Part shown: in pieces, positions 1-5,626 of the stretch
Layout of the letters: each line of letters opens with the position of its first letter
How positions within the stretch are numbered: the stretch's first letter is position 1
Origin: Frankiales bacterium
GTDB taxonomy: Bacteria; Actinomycetota; Actinomycetes; Mycobacteriales; SCTD01
Assembly (NCBI GenBank): GCA_025965495.1
Contig: JAOPWW010000417.1
Span: forward strand, 1 to 6,623
DNA: 6,623 nt
Direction of reading: 5' to 3'
Notes under the pieces: generated by a model
What the model was told of the DNA's origin: nothing
What the model saw: only the letters and a program-made list of their open reading frames with translations
The model's database searches: none
Program-made: the position numbers and the translations under genes

Positions 1-664
1 TGATGTCCTCGCCGGTGACCGTCTTGATGACGTCCGGGCCGGTGATCATCATGGCGCTGTTCTGGTCGACCATGAGGTTGAAGTCGGTGAGCGCGGGGCT
101 GTAGACGTGCCCGCCGGCGCAGTTGCCGAGGATGAGGCTGATCTGCGGGATCACGCCCGAGGCCATGACGTTGCGGTAGAAGATGTCGCCGTAGAGCGCC
201 AGGCCCATGATCCCCTCCTGGATCCGGGCGCCCGACCCCTCGTTGATGCCGACGATCGGGCAGCCGGTCTTGAGCGCCAGGTCCATGACCTTGCGGATCT
301 TCTCGCCGTAGACCTCGCCGAGCGCCCCGCCGAACACGGTCGCGTCCTGGCTGAACACGCAGACCGGGCGGCCGTCGACCGTGCCGTAGCCGGTGATGAC
401 GCCGTCGCCGGTGGGGCGGTTCTTCTCCAGGCCGAAGTCGCGGGCGCGGTGGCGGGTCAGCGCGTCGGTCTCGGTGAAGCTGCCCTCGTCGAGGAAGGCC
501 TCGATGCGCTCGCGCGCGGTCGCCTTGCCCTTCTCCCGGCGCTTGGCCAGGGCCGCCTCGCTGGCGGGGTGCAGGCTGGCGTCCACCCGACGGCGCAGCT
601 CGGCGAGCTTGCCCGCCGTGGTGTGCAGGTCCAGGTCCGGGGCGTCTACAGGCTCAGCGGTCAC
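1..664 (-). CDS. pccB: Acyl-CoA (propionyl-CoA type) carboxylase, beta/carboxyltransferase subunit, 3' end cut by window
   Basis: The first 221 residues of a biotin-dependent acyl-CoA carboxylase carboxyltransferase subunit (PccB/AccD5 family, usually about 520-550 residues). In this family the subunit moves the carboxyl group from carboxybiotin on the alpha subunit to propionyl-CoA or a related acyl-CoA, in the cytoplasm, feeding methylmalonyl-CoA or lipid precursors. Visible family signatures are the N-terminal helix with GKATARERI (46-54), GEVYGEKIRKVMDLA (116-130), GSGARIQEG (143-151, acyl-CoA/oxyanion region) and AGGHVYSPALTDF (183-195), followed by ITGPDVIKTVTGED. The GTG start at 664 is forced from upstream by an in-frame TAG at 674-676; the next plausible start would remove the conserved N-terminus. 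No Shine-Dalgarno is seen, and a TAGCCT box ends 6 bases upstream, so the mRNA is probably leaderless. Divergent from birA. The C-terminal half, which holds the substrate-specificity residues, lies outside the window, so propionyl versus acetyl or longer substrates cannot be decided. Confidence 0.95.
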   Translation of the reverse strand, partial: MTAEPVDAPDLDLHTTAGKLAELRRRVDASLHPASEAALAKRREKGKATARERIEAFLDEGSFTETDALTRHRARDFGLEKNRPTGDGVITGYGTVDGRPVCVFSQDATVFGGALGEVYGEKIRKVMDLALKTGCPIVGINEGSGARIQEGIMGLALYGDIFYRNVMASGVIPQISLILGNCAGGHVYSPALTDFNLMVDQNSAMMITGPDVIKTVTGEDI

Positions 665-670
665 GCGCGG

Positions 671-676
671 AGGCTA
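671..676 (-). promoter_or_regulatory. -10 box of probable leaderless promoter for the carboxylase gene
   Basis: TAGCCT (TANNNT form) reads on the minus strand and ends 6 bases before the GTG at 664, placing the expected transcription start on the start codon. Its TAG is also the in-frame stop that fixes the gene start. No convincing -35 hexamer is seen about 17 bases further upstream. The surrounding 12 bases (668-679) are identical to the sequence in front of the gtrA-like gene. Confidence 0.6.
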
Positions 677-682
677 CCGACC

Positions 683-707
683 GCCCCGGACGCCGGACGG
701 CCGGGGC
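683..707. promoter_or_regulatory. Inverted repeat in the carboxylase/birA divergent region, possible operator
   Basis: GCCCCGG (683-689) and CCGGGGC (701-707) form a perfect 7-bp inverted repeat with an 11-base spacer. A tandem direct repeat, CCGGACG twice (686-692 and 693-699), overlaps it. The site sits almost midway between the two candidate -10 boxes, where a regulator could act on both genes. In DNA this GC-rich such repeats arise by chance fairly often, so the operator role is inference. Confidence 0.3.
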
Positions 708-717
708 TCCCGACCCG

Positions 718-723
718 CAGACT
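718..723 (+). promoter_or_regulatory. Weak -10-like box, possible leaderless promoter for birA
   Basis: CAGACT ends 7 bases before the GTG at 731. It keeps the A at position 2 and T at position 6 of TANNNT but lacks the first T, so it is a weaker match than the other sites in this window. The placement matches that of the other genes, and no Shine-Dalgarno sequence is present before birA. Confidence 0.35.
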
Positions 724-730
724 GGCGGGC

Positions 731-1486
731 GTGTACGGAGACCTGGACCGCCCGCCGCTGCGGCCGCTCGCCCTCGCCCGGGCGCTCGCCCCCGACGGCT
801 GGCGGCTGGAGGTCCTGCCCGAGACCGGGTCGACGAACGCGGTCGTCCTGGAGCGCGCGGCGCGCGGGGAGGCGGCCGGGCTGGTCGTCGTCGCGGAGAG
901 CCAGACGGCGGGCCGCGGGCGCCTGGACCGCACCTGGGTGTCGCCGCCCCGCGCCGGGCTGACCTTCTCGGTGCTCCTGCGGCCGGACCTGCCGCCGGCC
1001 CGCTGGGGGTGGGTGCCGCTGTGGGGCGGGCTCGCGGTGGCCCGGGCGCTGCGGGAGCGGACCGGCGTCGACGCCGTCGTCAAGTGGCCCAACGACGTCC
1101 TCGTGGGCGGTCGCAAGGTGTGCGGCCTGCTGGCCTCCGCCAGCGACGGCGCCCTCGTGCTCGGCATCGGCCTCAACGTGACCACGCGCGCGGACGAGCT
1201 TCCCCAGGACCGCCCGGCGACCAGCCTGCTGCTGGAGGGCGCCACCACGACCGACCGCGACACCGTCCTGCGCGCCGTCCTGCGCAGCCTCGGTGCGACC
1301 CTCGCCGCCGCCGACGCGGACGCCTACCGGGCCGGCTGCAGCACCGTGGGCCAGCGCGTCCGGGTCGAGCTGCCCGACGGGGCCGTCGAGGGCACGGCCA
1401 CCGGCGTCGACGACGACGGCCGGCTGCTCGTCGAAGGCGTCCCCTACGGCGCGGGCGACGTCGTGCACCTGCGGAGCGCCTCGTGA
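731..1486 (+). CDS. birA: Biotin--[acetyl-CoA-carboxylase] ligase (biotin protein ligase, class I)
   Basis: A 251-residue biotin protein ligase, which makes biotinyl-5'-AMP and transfers biotin to the carrier lysine of acyl-CoA carboxylases (and pyruvate carboxylase if present). Motifs in order: ETGSTN (31-36), the biotinyl-AMP loop ESQTAGRGR (56-64), KWPND (118-122), the RK-CGLL region with the active-site lysine (128-134), LGIGLNV (144-150), then a C-terminal SH3-like domain (about 205-251, GQRVRVELPDG and GDVVHL). There is no N-terminal helix-turn-helix, so this is the class I form without the DNA-binding repressor function known from E. coli BirA. The GTG at 731 gives an N-terminus aligning with actinobacterial homologues; the reading frame is open much further upstream, but only as antisense of the carboxylase gene. 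The stop overlaps the next start as GTGA. Its place opposite a carboxylase subunit gene fits its role. Confidence 0.95.
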   Translation: MYGDLDRPPLRPLALARALAPDGWRLEVLPETGSTNAVVLERAARGEAAGLVVVAESQTAGRGRLDRTWVSPPRAGLTFSVLLRPDLPPARWGWVPLWGGLAVARALRERTGVDAVVKWPNDVLVGGRKVCGLLASASDGALVLGIGLNVTTRADELPQDRPATSLLLEGATTTDRDTVLRAVLRSLGATLAAADADAYRAGCSTVGQRVRVELPDGAVEGTATGVDDDGRLLVEGVPYGAGDVVHLRSAS

Positions 1487-1932
1487 CGCTCGACGACGAG
1501 GACGTCCTGCTCGACCTTCGGCCCCACGCCAAGGCCCTGGTGCTGCCGGTCCTCGCGCTGCTGCTCGTCGTGGGGGCGGCCGGCTTCGCCGCGGCCCAGC
1601 TCGGCCACGGGCCGGTGGTCGGCGTCGTCGCGGCGCTGCTGCTGGTGCGGCTGTCGCTGGTGCCGTTCCTGCGCTGGCGGGCGACCCGGTTCCTGCTCAC
1701 CGACGAGCGGCTGGCCCTGCGCAGCGGCGTGCTCACCCGGACCGGCCGGGACGTGCCCCTGTCGCGGGTCGACGAGGTGACGTTCACCCAGACGCTGCTG
1801 CAGCGGCTGCAGCGCTGCGGGACCCTCGTGGTCGCCGCGGGCGACGCCGAGCCGTTCGTCGTGCGCGACCTCGGCCGGGTCGAGGCCGTGCAGCGGGCGG
1901 TCTACCGCCAGGTCGACGCGGTGCGCCGGTGA
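1483..1932 (+). CDS. PH domain-containing membrane protein (bPH2/YdbS-like)
   Basis: A 149-residue protein with two hydrophobic segments (about 18-38 and 44-62) forming a hairpin, followed by a bacterial pleckstrin-homology-like domain (about 66-146). The domain carries the typical WRATRFLLTDERL--RSGVL---GRDVPLSRV pattern and ends in a helix (VEAVQRAVYRQV). Such proteins are common membrane proteins of unclear biochemical role; the PH-like domain faces the cytosol. The GTG start at 1483 overlaps the birA stop (GTGA), with GGAG at 1473-1476 placed 6 bases upstream, so translation is probably coupled to birA. The same gene follows birA in mycobacteria as I recall (Rv3278c beside Rv3279c), which supports the call as a conserved neighbour. 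No catalytic motif is seen, and I infer no specific function. Confidence 0.85.
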   Translation: MTLDDEDVLLDLRPHAKALVLPVLALLLVVGAAGFAAAQLGHGPVVGVVAALLLVRLSLVPFLRWRATRFLLTDERLALRSGVLTRTGRDVPLSRVDEVTFTQTLLQRLQRCGTLVVAAGDAEPFVVRDLGRVEAVQRAVYRQVDAVRR

Positions 1933-2891
1933 GCCCGTCCGGCCCGACCGGGCACGGCGACCTCGAGGAGGCCCTGCTCGGGGCGCCCTGCACCCTCACC
2001 CGCGAGGAGGTCAGCGCGCTCGCCGGCGTCCCGGAGCCCGCGGCCCGGGCGGTCTGGGTCGCCATGGGCTTCCCCGAGGTGGCCGAGGGGGACCGTGCGT
2101 TCACCGAGCGCGACGCCGAGGCGCTGCGGACCGTCGTGCACCTGCGCTCGCTCGGCCTGGTCGACAGCGACACCCTGCTGGTCCTGGCCCGGGCGATGGG
2201 CCAGGGGCTGTCGCGCCTCGCCGAGGCCGTCGTCGAGGTGGTGCTCGCCCAGACCGGCGACCTGCCCGTCGAGCAGGCCCGGGGCCTCGCGGTCGCGGCC
2301 GCGGACACCGCCCTGCCCGGGCTCGAGCAGCTCGTCCTGCACGTCTGGCGCCGCCAGTTCGCCGCGGCCACGGCCCGCTCCCTGGTGGTCGAGCGCGAGG
2401 GCGGGCTGCCGGTGCTCGCCGTCGGCTTCGTCGACCTCGTGGACTTCACCCGCTCGACCCGCGAGTGGGACGCCTCCACGCTGGAGCGGACGCTGGAGCG
2501 GTTCGAGCGCGACGTCGCCCTGCGCGTCACCGCCGTCGGGGGTCGGGTGGTCAAGACGCTCGGCGACGAGGTCCTGTTCGTGACGGGCAGCGCGAGCAGC
2601 GCCGTCGCCGTCGCGCTCGACACCGTGGAGGCCCACGACGACGACGACGAGCTGCCGTCGGTGCGGGCCGGCGTCGCCCTCGGGCCGGTCCTGGTGCGGA
2701 TGGGCGACGTGTTCGGTCAGCCGGTGAACCTCGCCAGCCGGCTCACCGACGAGGCCCGGCCCGGGACCGTGCTGGTCGACGTCGTCGCGTCCGGGGCGCT
2801 GCCGGACTACGACGTCCGGGCGCTGCGCCGGCGCTCGGTCCGGGGCTACCGCTCGCTGGTGCCCCACCTCGTACGGCGCCGGCCGGCCTAG
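1929..2891 (+). CDS. Class III adenylate cyclase with N-terminal regulatory domain (Rv1264-like)
   Basis: A 320-residue soluble nucleotide cyclase. Residues about 22-150 form a helical N-terminal domain of the actinobacterial cyclase-regulatory type (TREEVSALAGVPEPAAR, then FTERDAEALR and GLVDSDTLLVLARAMGQ-LSRLAEAVVE). In Rv1264 of M. tuberculosis this type of domain is an autoinhibitory pH sensor. The catalytic domain (about 160-318) appears complete: metal-binding D169 in FVDLVDFT and D213 in KTLGDE, adenine-selecting K209 and D260 (GDVFG), and transition-state N267 and R271 in VNLASR. Cyclic AMP formation from ATP as a homodimer is therefore expected. The GTG at 1929 overlaps the stop of the PH-protein gene as GTGA; no clear Shine-Dalgarno is seen, which suggests coupling. 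An acidic run (HDDDDE, 236-241) sits in a loop between catalytic motifs. The stop codon overlaps that of the convergent GNAT gene. Confidence 0.92.
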   Translation: MSPSGPTGHGDLEEALLGAPCTLTREEVSALAGVPEPAARAVWVAMGFPEVAEGDRAFTERDAEALRTVVHLRSLGLVDSDTLLVLARAMGQGLSRLAEAVVEVVLAQTGDLPVEQARGLAVAAADTALPGLEQLVLHVWRRQFAAATARSLVVEREGGLPVLAVGFVDLVDFTRSTREWDASTLERTLERFERDVALRVTAVGGRVVKTLGDEVLFVTGSASSAVAVALDTVEAHDDDDELPSVRAGVALGPVLVRMGDVFGQPVNLASRLTDEARPGTVLVDVVASGALPDYDVRALRRRSVRGYRSLVPHLVRRRPA

Positions 2892-3364
2892 AGGCGCAGC
2901 ACCGCGCGGACGCCTCCGGCGGAGGGGGAGCAGGCGAAGCCGAGGGCGGTCAGGACGGCGAGCGCCCCAGTGTTGCCCGGCGTGGTGTCCGCCCGGACCA
3001 CCAGCGCACCAGCCGTCCGGGCTCTCTGGACCACGTCGCCGACGGCGGCTCGCCCCAGGCCGGTCCCGCGGACGGCCCGGGTCAGCCAGATCCCCGTCTC
3101 GAGCACGCCCTGCTCCTCGGTCCGCGCCAGCCGCACCGCCCCGACCACGGCGTCGTCCCTCAGGACGGCCCAGGTCGCCTGCCCCCGCGGGCCGTCGAGC
3201 CCGGAGCGGCACTCGCGGTGCAGGGCCTGCAGCCAGGCGACCCGGGCGGGCGACCAGGCGGCGTCGTCGCCGGGCAGGCGGGGCGTGACCTCGTCCGCGG
3301 CGGCGTCGGAGGTCGCGGCGGCCACCATCCGGGCGAGGACGTCGTCGTCGACCGGCACCAGCAC
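2888..3364 (-). CDS. GNAT-family N-acetyltransferase
   Basis: A 158-residue single-domain acetyltransferase. The acetyl-CoA pyrophosphate-binding motif A appears as RGTGLGRAAV (99-108, R/Q-x-x-G-x-G/A pattern) after the strand VLETGIWL. It is followed by LVVRADTTPGNTGALAVLTALGF (119-143), the usual motif B of the acceptor-facing half. The substrate cannot be read from the sequence; it resembles the RimJ/RimL-like branch that modifies proteins or small amines. The GTG start at 3364 is bounded by an in-frame TAG at 3374-3376, which is itself part of a -10-like TAGGTT hexamer; no Shine-Dalgarno is seen, so a leaderless mRNA is likely. GTG at codon 3 is an alternative start. It is divergent from the peroxidase gene with a 34-base gap and its stop overlaps the cyclase stop within a CTAG palindrome. 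Confidence 0.88.
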   Translation of the reverse strand: MLVPVDDDVLARMVAAATSDAAADEVTPRLPGDDAAWSPARVAWLQALHRECRSGLDGPRGQATWAVLRDDAVVGAVRLARTEEQGVLETGIWLTRAVRGTGLGRAAVGDVVQRARTAGALVVRADTTPGNTGALAVLTALGFACSPSAGGVRAVLRL

Positions 3365-3370
3365 GCCCGG

Positions 3371-3376
3371 AACCTA
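3371..3376 (-). promoter_or_regulatory. -10 box of probable leaderless promoter for the GNAT gene
   Basis: TAGGTT on the minus strand, followed by CCGGGC and then the GTG at 3364, a 6-base gap as in the carboxylase gene. No clear -35; any -35 contact region would fall over the start of the divergent peroxidase gene. Confidence 0.55.
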
Positions 3377-3385
3377 CGGCCCTAC

Positions 3386-3391
3386 TAGCGT
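3386..3391 (+). promoter_or_regulatory. -10 box of probable leaderless promoter for the peroxidase gene
   Basis: TAGCGT, followed by CCGGCCC and the ATG at 3399 (7-base gap). No Shine-Dalgarno lies between. The box is only 9 bases from the opposing GNAT -10 box, so the two promoters face away from each other and share their upstream DNA. Confidence 0.55.
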
Positions 3392-3398
3392 CCGGCCC

Positions 3399-3878
3399 AT
3401 GAGCCTGCACGACCTCGAGGTCGAGACCCTGTCCGGCACCCGCACCACCCTCGGCGAGCTCGTCGGCGGGAAGGCCGCCCTCGTCGTCAACGTCGCGAGC
3501 AAGTGCGGACTGACGCCGCAGTACACCGGGCTGGAGCAGCTGCACGCCGACGTCGACGGGCTGGTCGTCGTCGGGGTGCCGTGCAACCAGTTCGGCGGGC
3601 AGGAGCCGGGGACCGCGCAGGAGATCGAGACCTTCTGCAGCGCGACCTACGGCGTCACGTTCCCGATGCTCGCCAAGACCGACGTCAACGGCGAGGGCCG
3701 CAGCCCGCTGTTCCAGGCGCTCACCGCCGTCCCGGACGCGGCGGGCGAGGCCGGCGACGTGCAGTGGAACTTCGAGAAGTGGCTGCTGTCCAAGGACGGC
3801 GAGGTCGTCGCGCGCTTCCGCCCGCTGGTCGAGCCGTCCGCCCCCGAGCTGGCCGAAGCGATCAGCGCGCAGGTCTGA
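3399..3878 (+). CDS. Glutathione peroxidase family protein, cysteine type (probably thioredoxin-dependent)
   Basis: A 159-residue thiol peroxidase that reduces hydrogen and organic hydroperoxides in the cytoplasm. The catalytic tetrad is visible: C36 in NVASKCGLTPQY, Q68 in CNQFGGQEPG, and W123-N124 in WNFEKW. C80 (ETFC, before YGVTFPM) matches the resolving cysteine of the yeast Gpx3/plant type, and C62 lies in the VPCNQF motif. The peroxidatic residue is cysteine rather than selenocysteine, so electrons most likely come from thioredoxin; this is an inference supported by actinobacteria generally using mycothiol rather than glutathione. The length matches the family. The ATG at 3399 gives the standard short N-terminus and is the only ATG start in this part of the window. 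The gene's last 17 bases overlap the 3' end of the convergent MFS gene. Confidence 0.94.
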   Translation: MSLHDLEVETLSGTRTTLGELVGGKAALVVNVASKCGLTPQYTGLEQLHADVDGLVVVGVPCNQFGGQEPGTAQEIETFCSATYGVTFPMLAKTDVNGEGRSPLFQALTAVPDAAGEAGDVQWNFEKWLLSKDGEVVARFRPLVEPSAPELAEAISAQV

Positions 3879-5061
3879 GCGCTGCGGCGTCGCTGACCCT
3901 CATCAGGGCGACGCCGCTGACCAGGCTGGCCACCACGCACGACCCCCAGAGCGCGCCCTGCCCCGCGTGGGCCAGCACCTGGGTCCCGGCCAGCGGGGCG
4001 ATCGCGCCGGCGACGCCGAACGAGACGCCGAACGCGCCCATGTAGCGGCCGCGCAGGTGCACGGGCGCGAGCCCGGCGACGACGGCGCTGAGCAGTCCCG
4101 CCTGCAGGACCTCGCCCACCGTCCACACGACGACGGCGCCCGCGTGCTGCCCGACCGTCCCCGCGAGGCCGTGCAGCCCGAACCCGGCGCCCTGCAGGAC
4201 CATCGCGAGCAGGAGCAGCCGGCCGCGGGCCCGTCCGGCGAGCAGCCCGAGCAGCAGCGGCTGCAGCACGACGATGAGCACGCCGTTGAGCCCGAGCGCC
4301 AGGCCGTAGTCGCCGGGGGACAGCCCGTCCTGGTCGAACACGAGCGGCAGGGTGCTGAACGCCTGCAGGTACACGACCGCCTGCAGCGCGCAGCCGGCCA
4401 CGAGGGCGAGCATCAGCCGGTCGCGCAGGACGTCGCGCAGCGTCCCGACGACGTCGTCCTCGTGCGGGGCCGGCCGGGTCTCCGGGACCCCGCGCAGGAC
4501 CAGCAGGGCGAAGCCGAGGCTGGTCGCGGCGTCGAGCAGGAACAGCGTCCAGTAGCCGCGGGCGGCGAGGAACCCGCCGAGCGGCGTCGCGACGGCGAAG
4601 CCGAGGTTGATCGCCCAGAAGTTCAGGGCGTAGGCGCGCGGCCGGTCGCGGTCCGGGACGAGGTCGGCCAGGGCGGCGTTGACGGCGGGGCGCAGCAGGT
4701 TGAGGCACAGCCCGTAGAGCGTGGCGGTGGCGCAGAGGGCCGGCAGCGTGGTGGCGGCGCCGACGGCGAGCAGCGTGGCAGCCGAGCTGCACAGGCCGAG
4801 CACCATCGTGCGACGCCGCCCGGCCCGGTCGGCCAGCACGCCGCCGAGGGCCTGGCTGCACGCCGACCCGGCCCCCAGGCAGGCGAGCACCAGCCCGGCC
4901 TCGCCGACGGAGAAGCCGCGCGAGCGGGTCAGGTAGAACGCCAGGAACGGCTCGATGAACCCGCCGACGCGGTTGACCAGGGTGCCGCCGAACAGGAACC
5001 AGAACGGCCGCGGCAGCCCGCGGACGTGGCGCGACCAGGTCGTGGGCGGAGCGGCGGTCAG
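3862..5061 (-). CDS. MFS transporter, 12-TM efflux type, probable CTG start
   Basis: A major facilitator superfamily permease of about 399 residues, an inner-membrane proton-coupled transporter whose substrate cannot be read from sequence. Motif A is clear between TM2 and TM3 (LGGVLADRAGRRR, 72-84), with a degenerate copy in the second half (LLAGRARGR, 273-281). About twelve hydrophobic segments are separated by a central charged loop (about 190-215). NFWAINLGFAVATPLGGFLA (148-166) is typical of drug/multidrug-like members. The start is unusual: no ATG, GTG or TTG lies between the preceding gene's end and TM1. The only ATG upstream (5142) would add 27 mostly arginine and glycine residues read from inside the gtrA-like gene. 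I chose CTG at 5061, which forms a CTGA overlap with that gene's stop, like the GTGA overlaps elsewhere here. A GGAG lies only 2 bases before it. The 3' end overlaps the peroxidase gene. Confidence 0.88.
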   Translation of the reverse strand: MTAAPPTTWSRHVRGLPRPFWFLFGGTLVNRVGGFIEPFLAFYLTRSRGFSVGEAGLVLACLGAGSACSQALGGVLADRAGRRRTMVLGLCSSAATLLAVGAATTLPALCATATLYGLCLNLLRPAVNAALADLVPDRDRPRAYALNFWAINLGFAVATPLGGFLAARGYWTLFLLDAATSLGFALLVLRGVPETRPAPHEDDVVGTLRDVLRDRLMLALVAGCALQAVVYLQAFSTLPLVFDQDGLSPGDYGLALGLNGVLIVVLQPLLLGLLAGRARGRLLLLAMVLQGAGFGLHGLAGTVGQHAGAVVVWTVGEVLQAGLLSAVVAGLAPVHLRGRYMGAFGVSFGVAGAIAPLAGTQVLAHAGQGALWGSCVVASLVSGVALMRVSDAAALRPAR

Positions 5062-5558
5062 TGCTCCGCGACGTCGAGGGCCACGGCCGCGACGACGTCG
5101 CCCTCGTCGGCGGCGCCCGCGACGGCGCCGGTCTTGGTCCACACGTAGCGGCGGTAGCTCCAGAACCGGAAGACCGTCCCGAGCCCGATGCCGACGACGT
5201 TCGCGGCGTTGATGGCGAGCGCGCCGTCCTGGTCCAGCCCGTACCGGACCGCGGCCAGCACGAGCAGGCTGATCCCGAGGCCGACGGCGTTGAGCAGGAA
5301 GAACAGGACGTACTCGCGGCGGACGTCGCCCTGCTCGCGGTGCCGGAACGTCCAGTGCCGGTTCATGAGGTACGACGACGTGGCCGCGACGACGGTGCTG
5401 ATGACCTTGGACCGCAGCGGCTGCAGGCCGAAGCCGAAGACCAGAAGGTTCAGGACCGCGAAGTCCAGGACGGTGTTGAGCGCGCCGACGGCGCCGAACT
5501 TGGCGGCCTCGCGGGCCACGACGTCGTACTTCCCGCGCAGCCTCGTCACCACCGTCAC
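5058..5558 (-). CDS. GtrA family membrane protein
   Basis: A 166-residue protein with four predicted transmembrane helices (about 20-43, 49-65, 82-105 and 115-134). It carries the GtrA/DPMS-like signatures: KFGAVGALNTVLDF near the N-terminus, YLMNRHWTF (63-71) after helix 2, and FRFWSYRRYVW (130-140) after helix 4. Family members are linked to moving or flipping polyprenyl-phosphate sugars during cell-surface polysaccharide or arabinogalactan synthesis; no glycosyltransferase gene is adjacent here, so the partner is unknown. The GTG at 5558 is placed 7 bases after a TAGCCT box, suggesting a leaderless mRNA; GTG codons at positions 3 and 4 are alternative starts. The stop overlaps the MFS start, so the two are probably co-transcribed. 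A GtrA-like gene also lies next to purK in mycobacteria, as I recall. Confidence 0.9.
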   Translation of the reverse strand: MTVVTRLRGKYDVVAREAAKFGAVGALNTVLDFAVLNLLVFGFGLQPLRSKVISTVVAATSSYLMNRHWTFRHREQGDVRREYVLFFLLNAVGLGISLLVLAAVRYGLDQDGALAINAANVVGIGLGTVFRFWSYRRYVWTKTGAVAGAADEGDVVAAVALDVAEH

Positions 5559-5565
5559 GACCCGG

Positions 5566-5571
5566 AGGCTA
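5566..5571 (-). promoter_or_regulatory. -10 box of probable leaderless promoter for the gtrA-like/MFS operon
   Basis: TAGCCT on the minus strand, 7 bases before the GTG at 5558. The 12 bases at 5563-5574 match 668-679 in front of the carboxylase gene exactly. No clear -35 hexamer. The rest of the 68-base divergent gap (5559-5626) shows no promoter I can assign to the phosphatase gene. Confidence 0.58.
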
Positions 5572-5611
5572 CCGGTGGGAGGATGAGCGCCCGCTGAGAA
5601 GAGCCCTGCCG

Positions 5612-5617
5612 AAGGAG
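5612..5617 (+). promoter_or_regulatory. Shine-Dalgarno sequence of the phosphatase gene
   Basis: AAGGAG followed by 9 bases and the GTG at 5627. It decides the start and marks this gene as having a 5' leader, unlike the four or five genes here whose start codons sit directly behind -10-like boxes. Confidence 0.75.
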
Positions 5618-5626
5618 CTGCACCGC

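Noticed and set aside
107..730. Upstream open extension of the birA frame, giving a 459-residue protein
   Set aside because: It is antisense to the well-supported carboxylase gene, and BirA homologues begin near the GTG at 731.
2635..2650. GAC trinucleotide repeat in the cyclase gene
   Set aside because: Encodes a short Asp run in a loop between catalytic motifs; similar GAC/GTC runs occur throughout the window because of codon bias.
2876..2897. Possible hairpin (GCGCC ... GGCGC) around the cyclase/GNAT stop codons as a terminator
   Set aside because: Only a 5-bp stem with a 12-base loop and no T-run; expected by chance at this base composition.
1902..3545. Long minus-strand open frame (547 residues)
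   Set aside because: Low-complexity Arg/Gly/Ala/Asp translation typical of shadow frames in GC-rich DNA; it runs across the cyclase, GNAT and peroxidase genes.
5062..5142. Arg-rich N-terminal extension of the MFS protein from the ATG at 5142
   Set aside because: It is read from within the gtrA-like coding region in another frame, and its repetitive Arg/Gly composition looks like a shadow translation.
3967..5148. Plus-strand open frame of 393 residues opposite the MFS gene
   Set aside because: Its Gln/Ala/Arg/Gly-rich translation matches no family, while the minus strand encodes a clear transporter with motif A and membrane helices.
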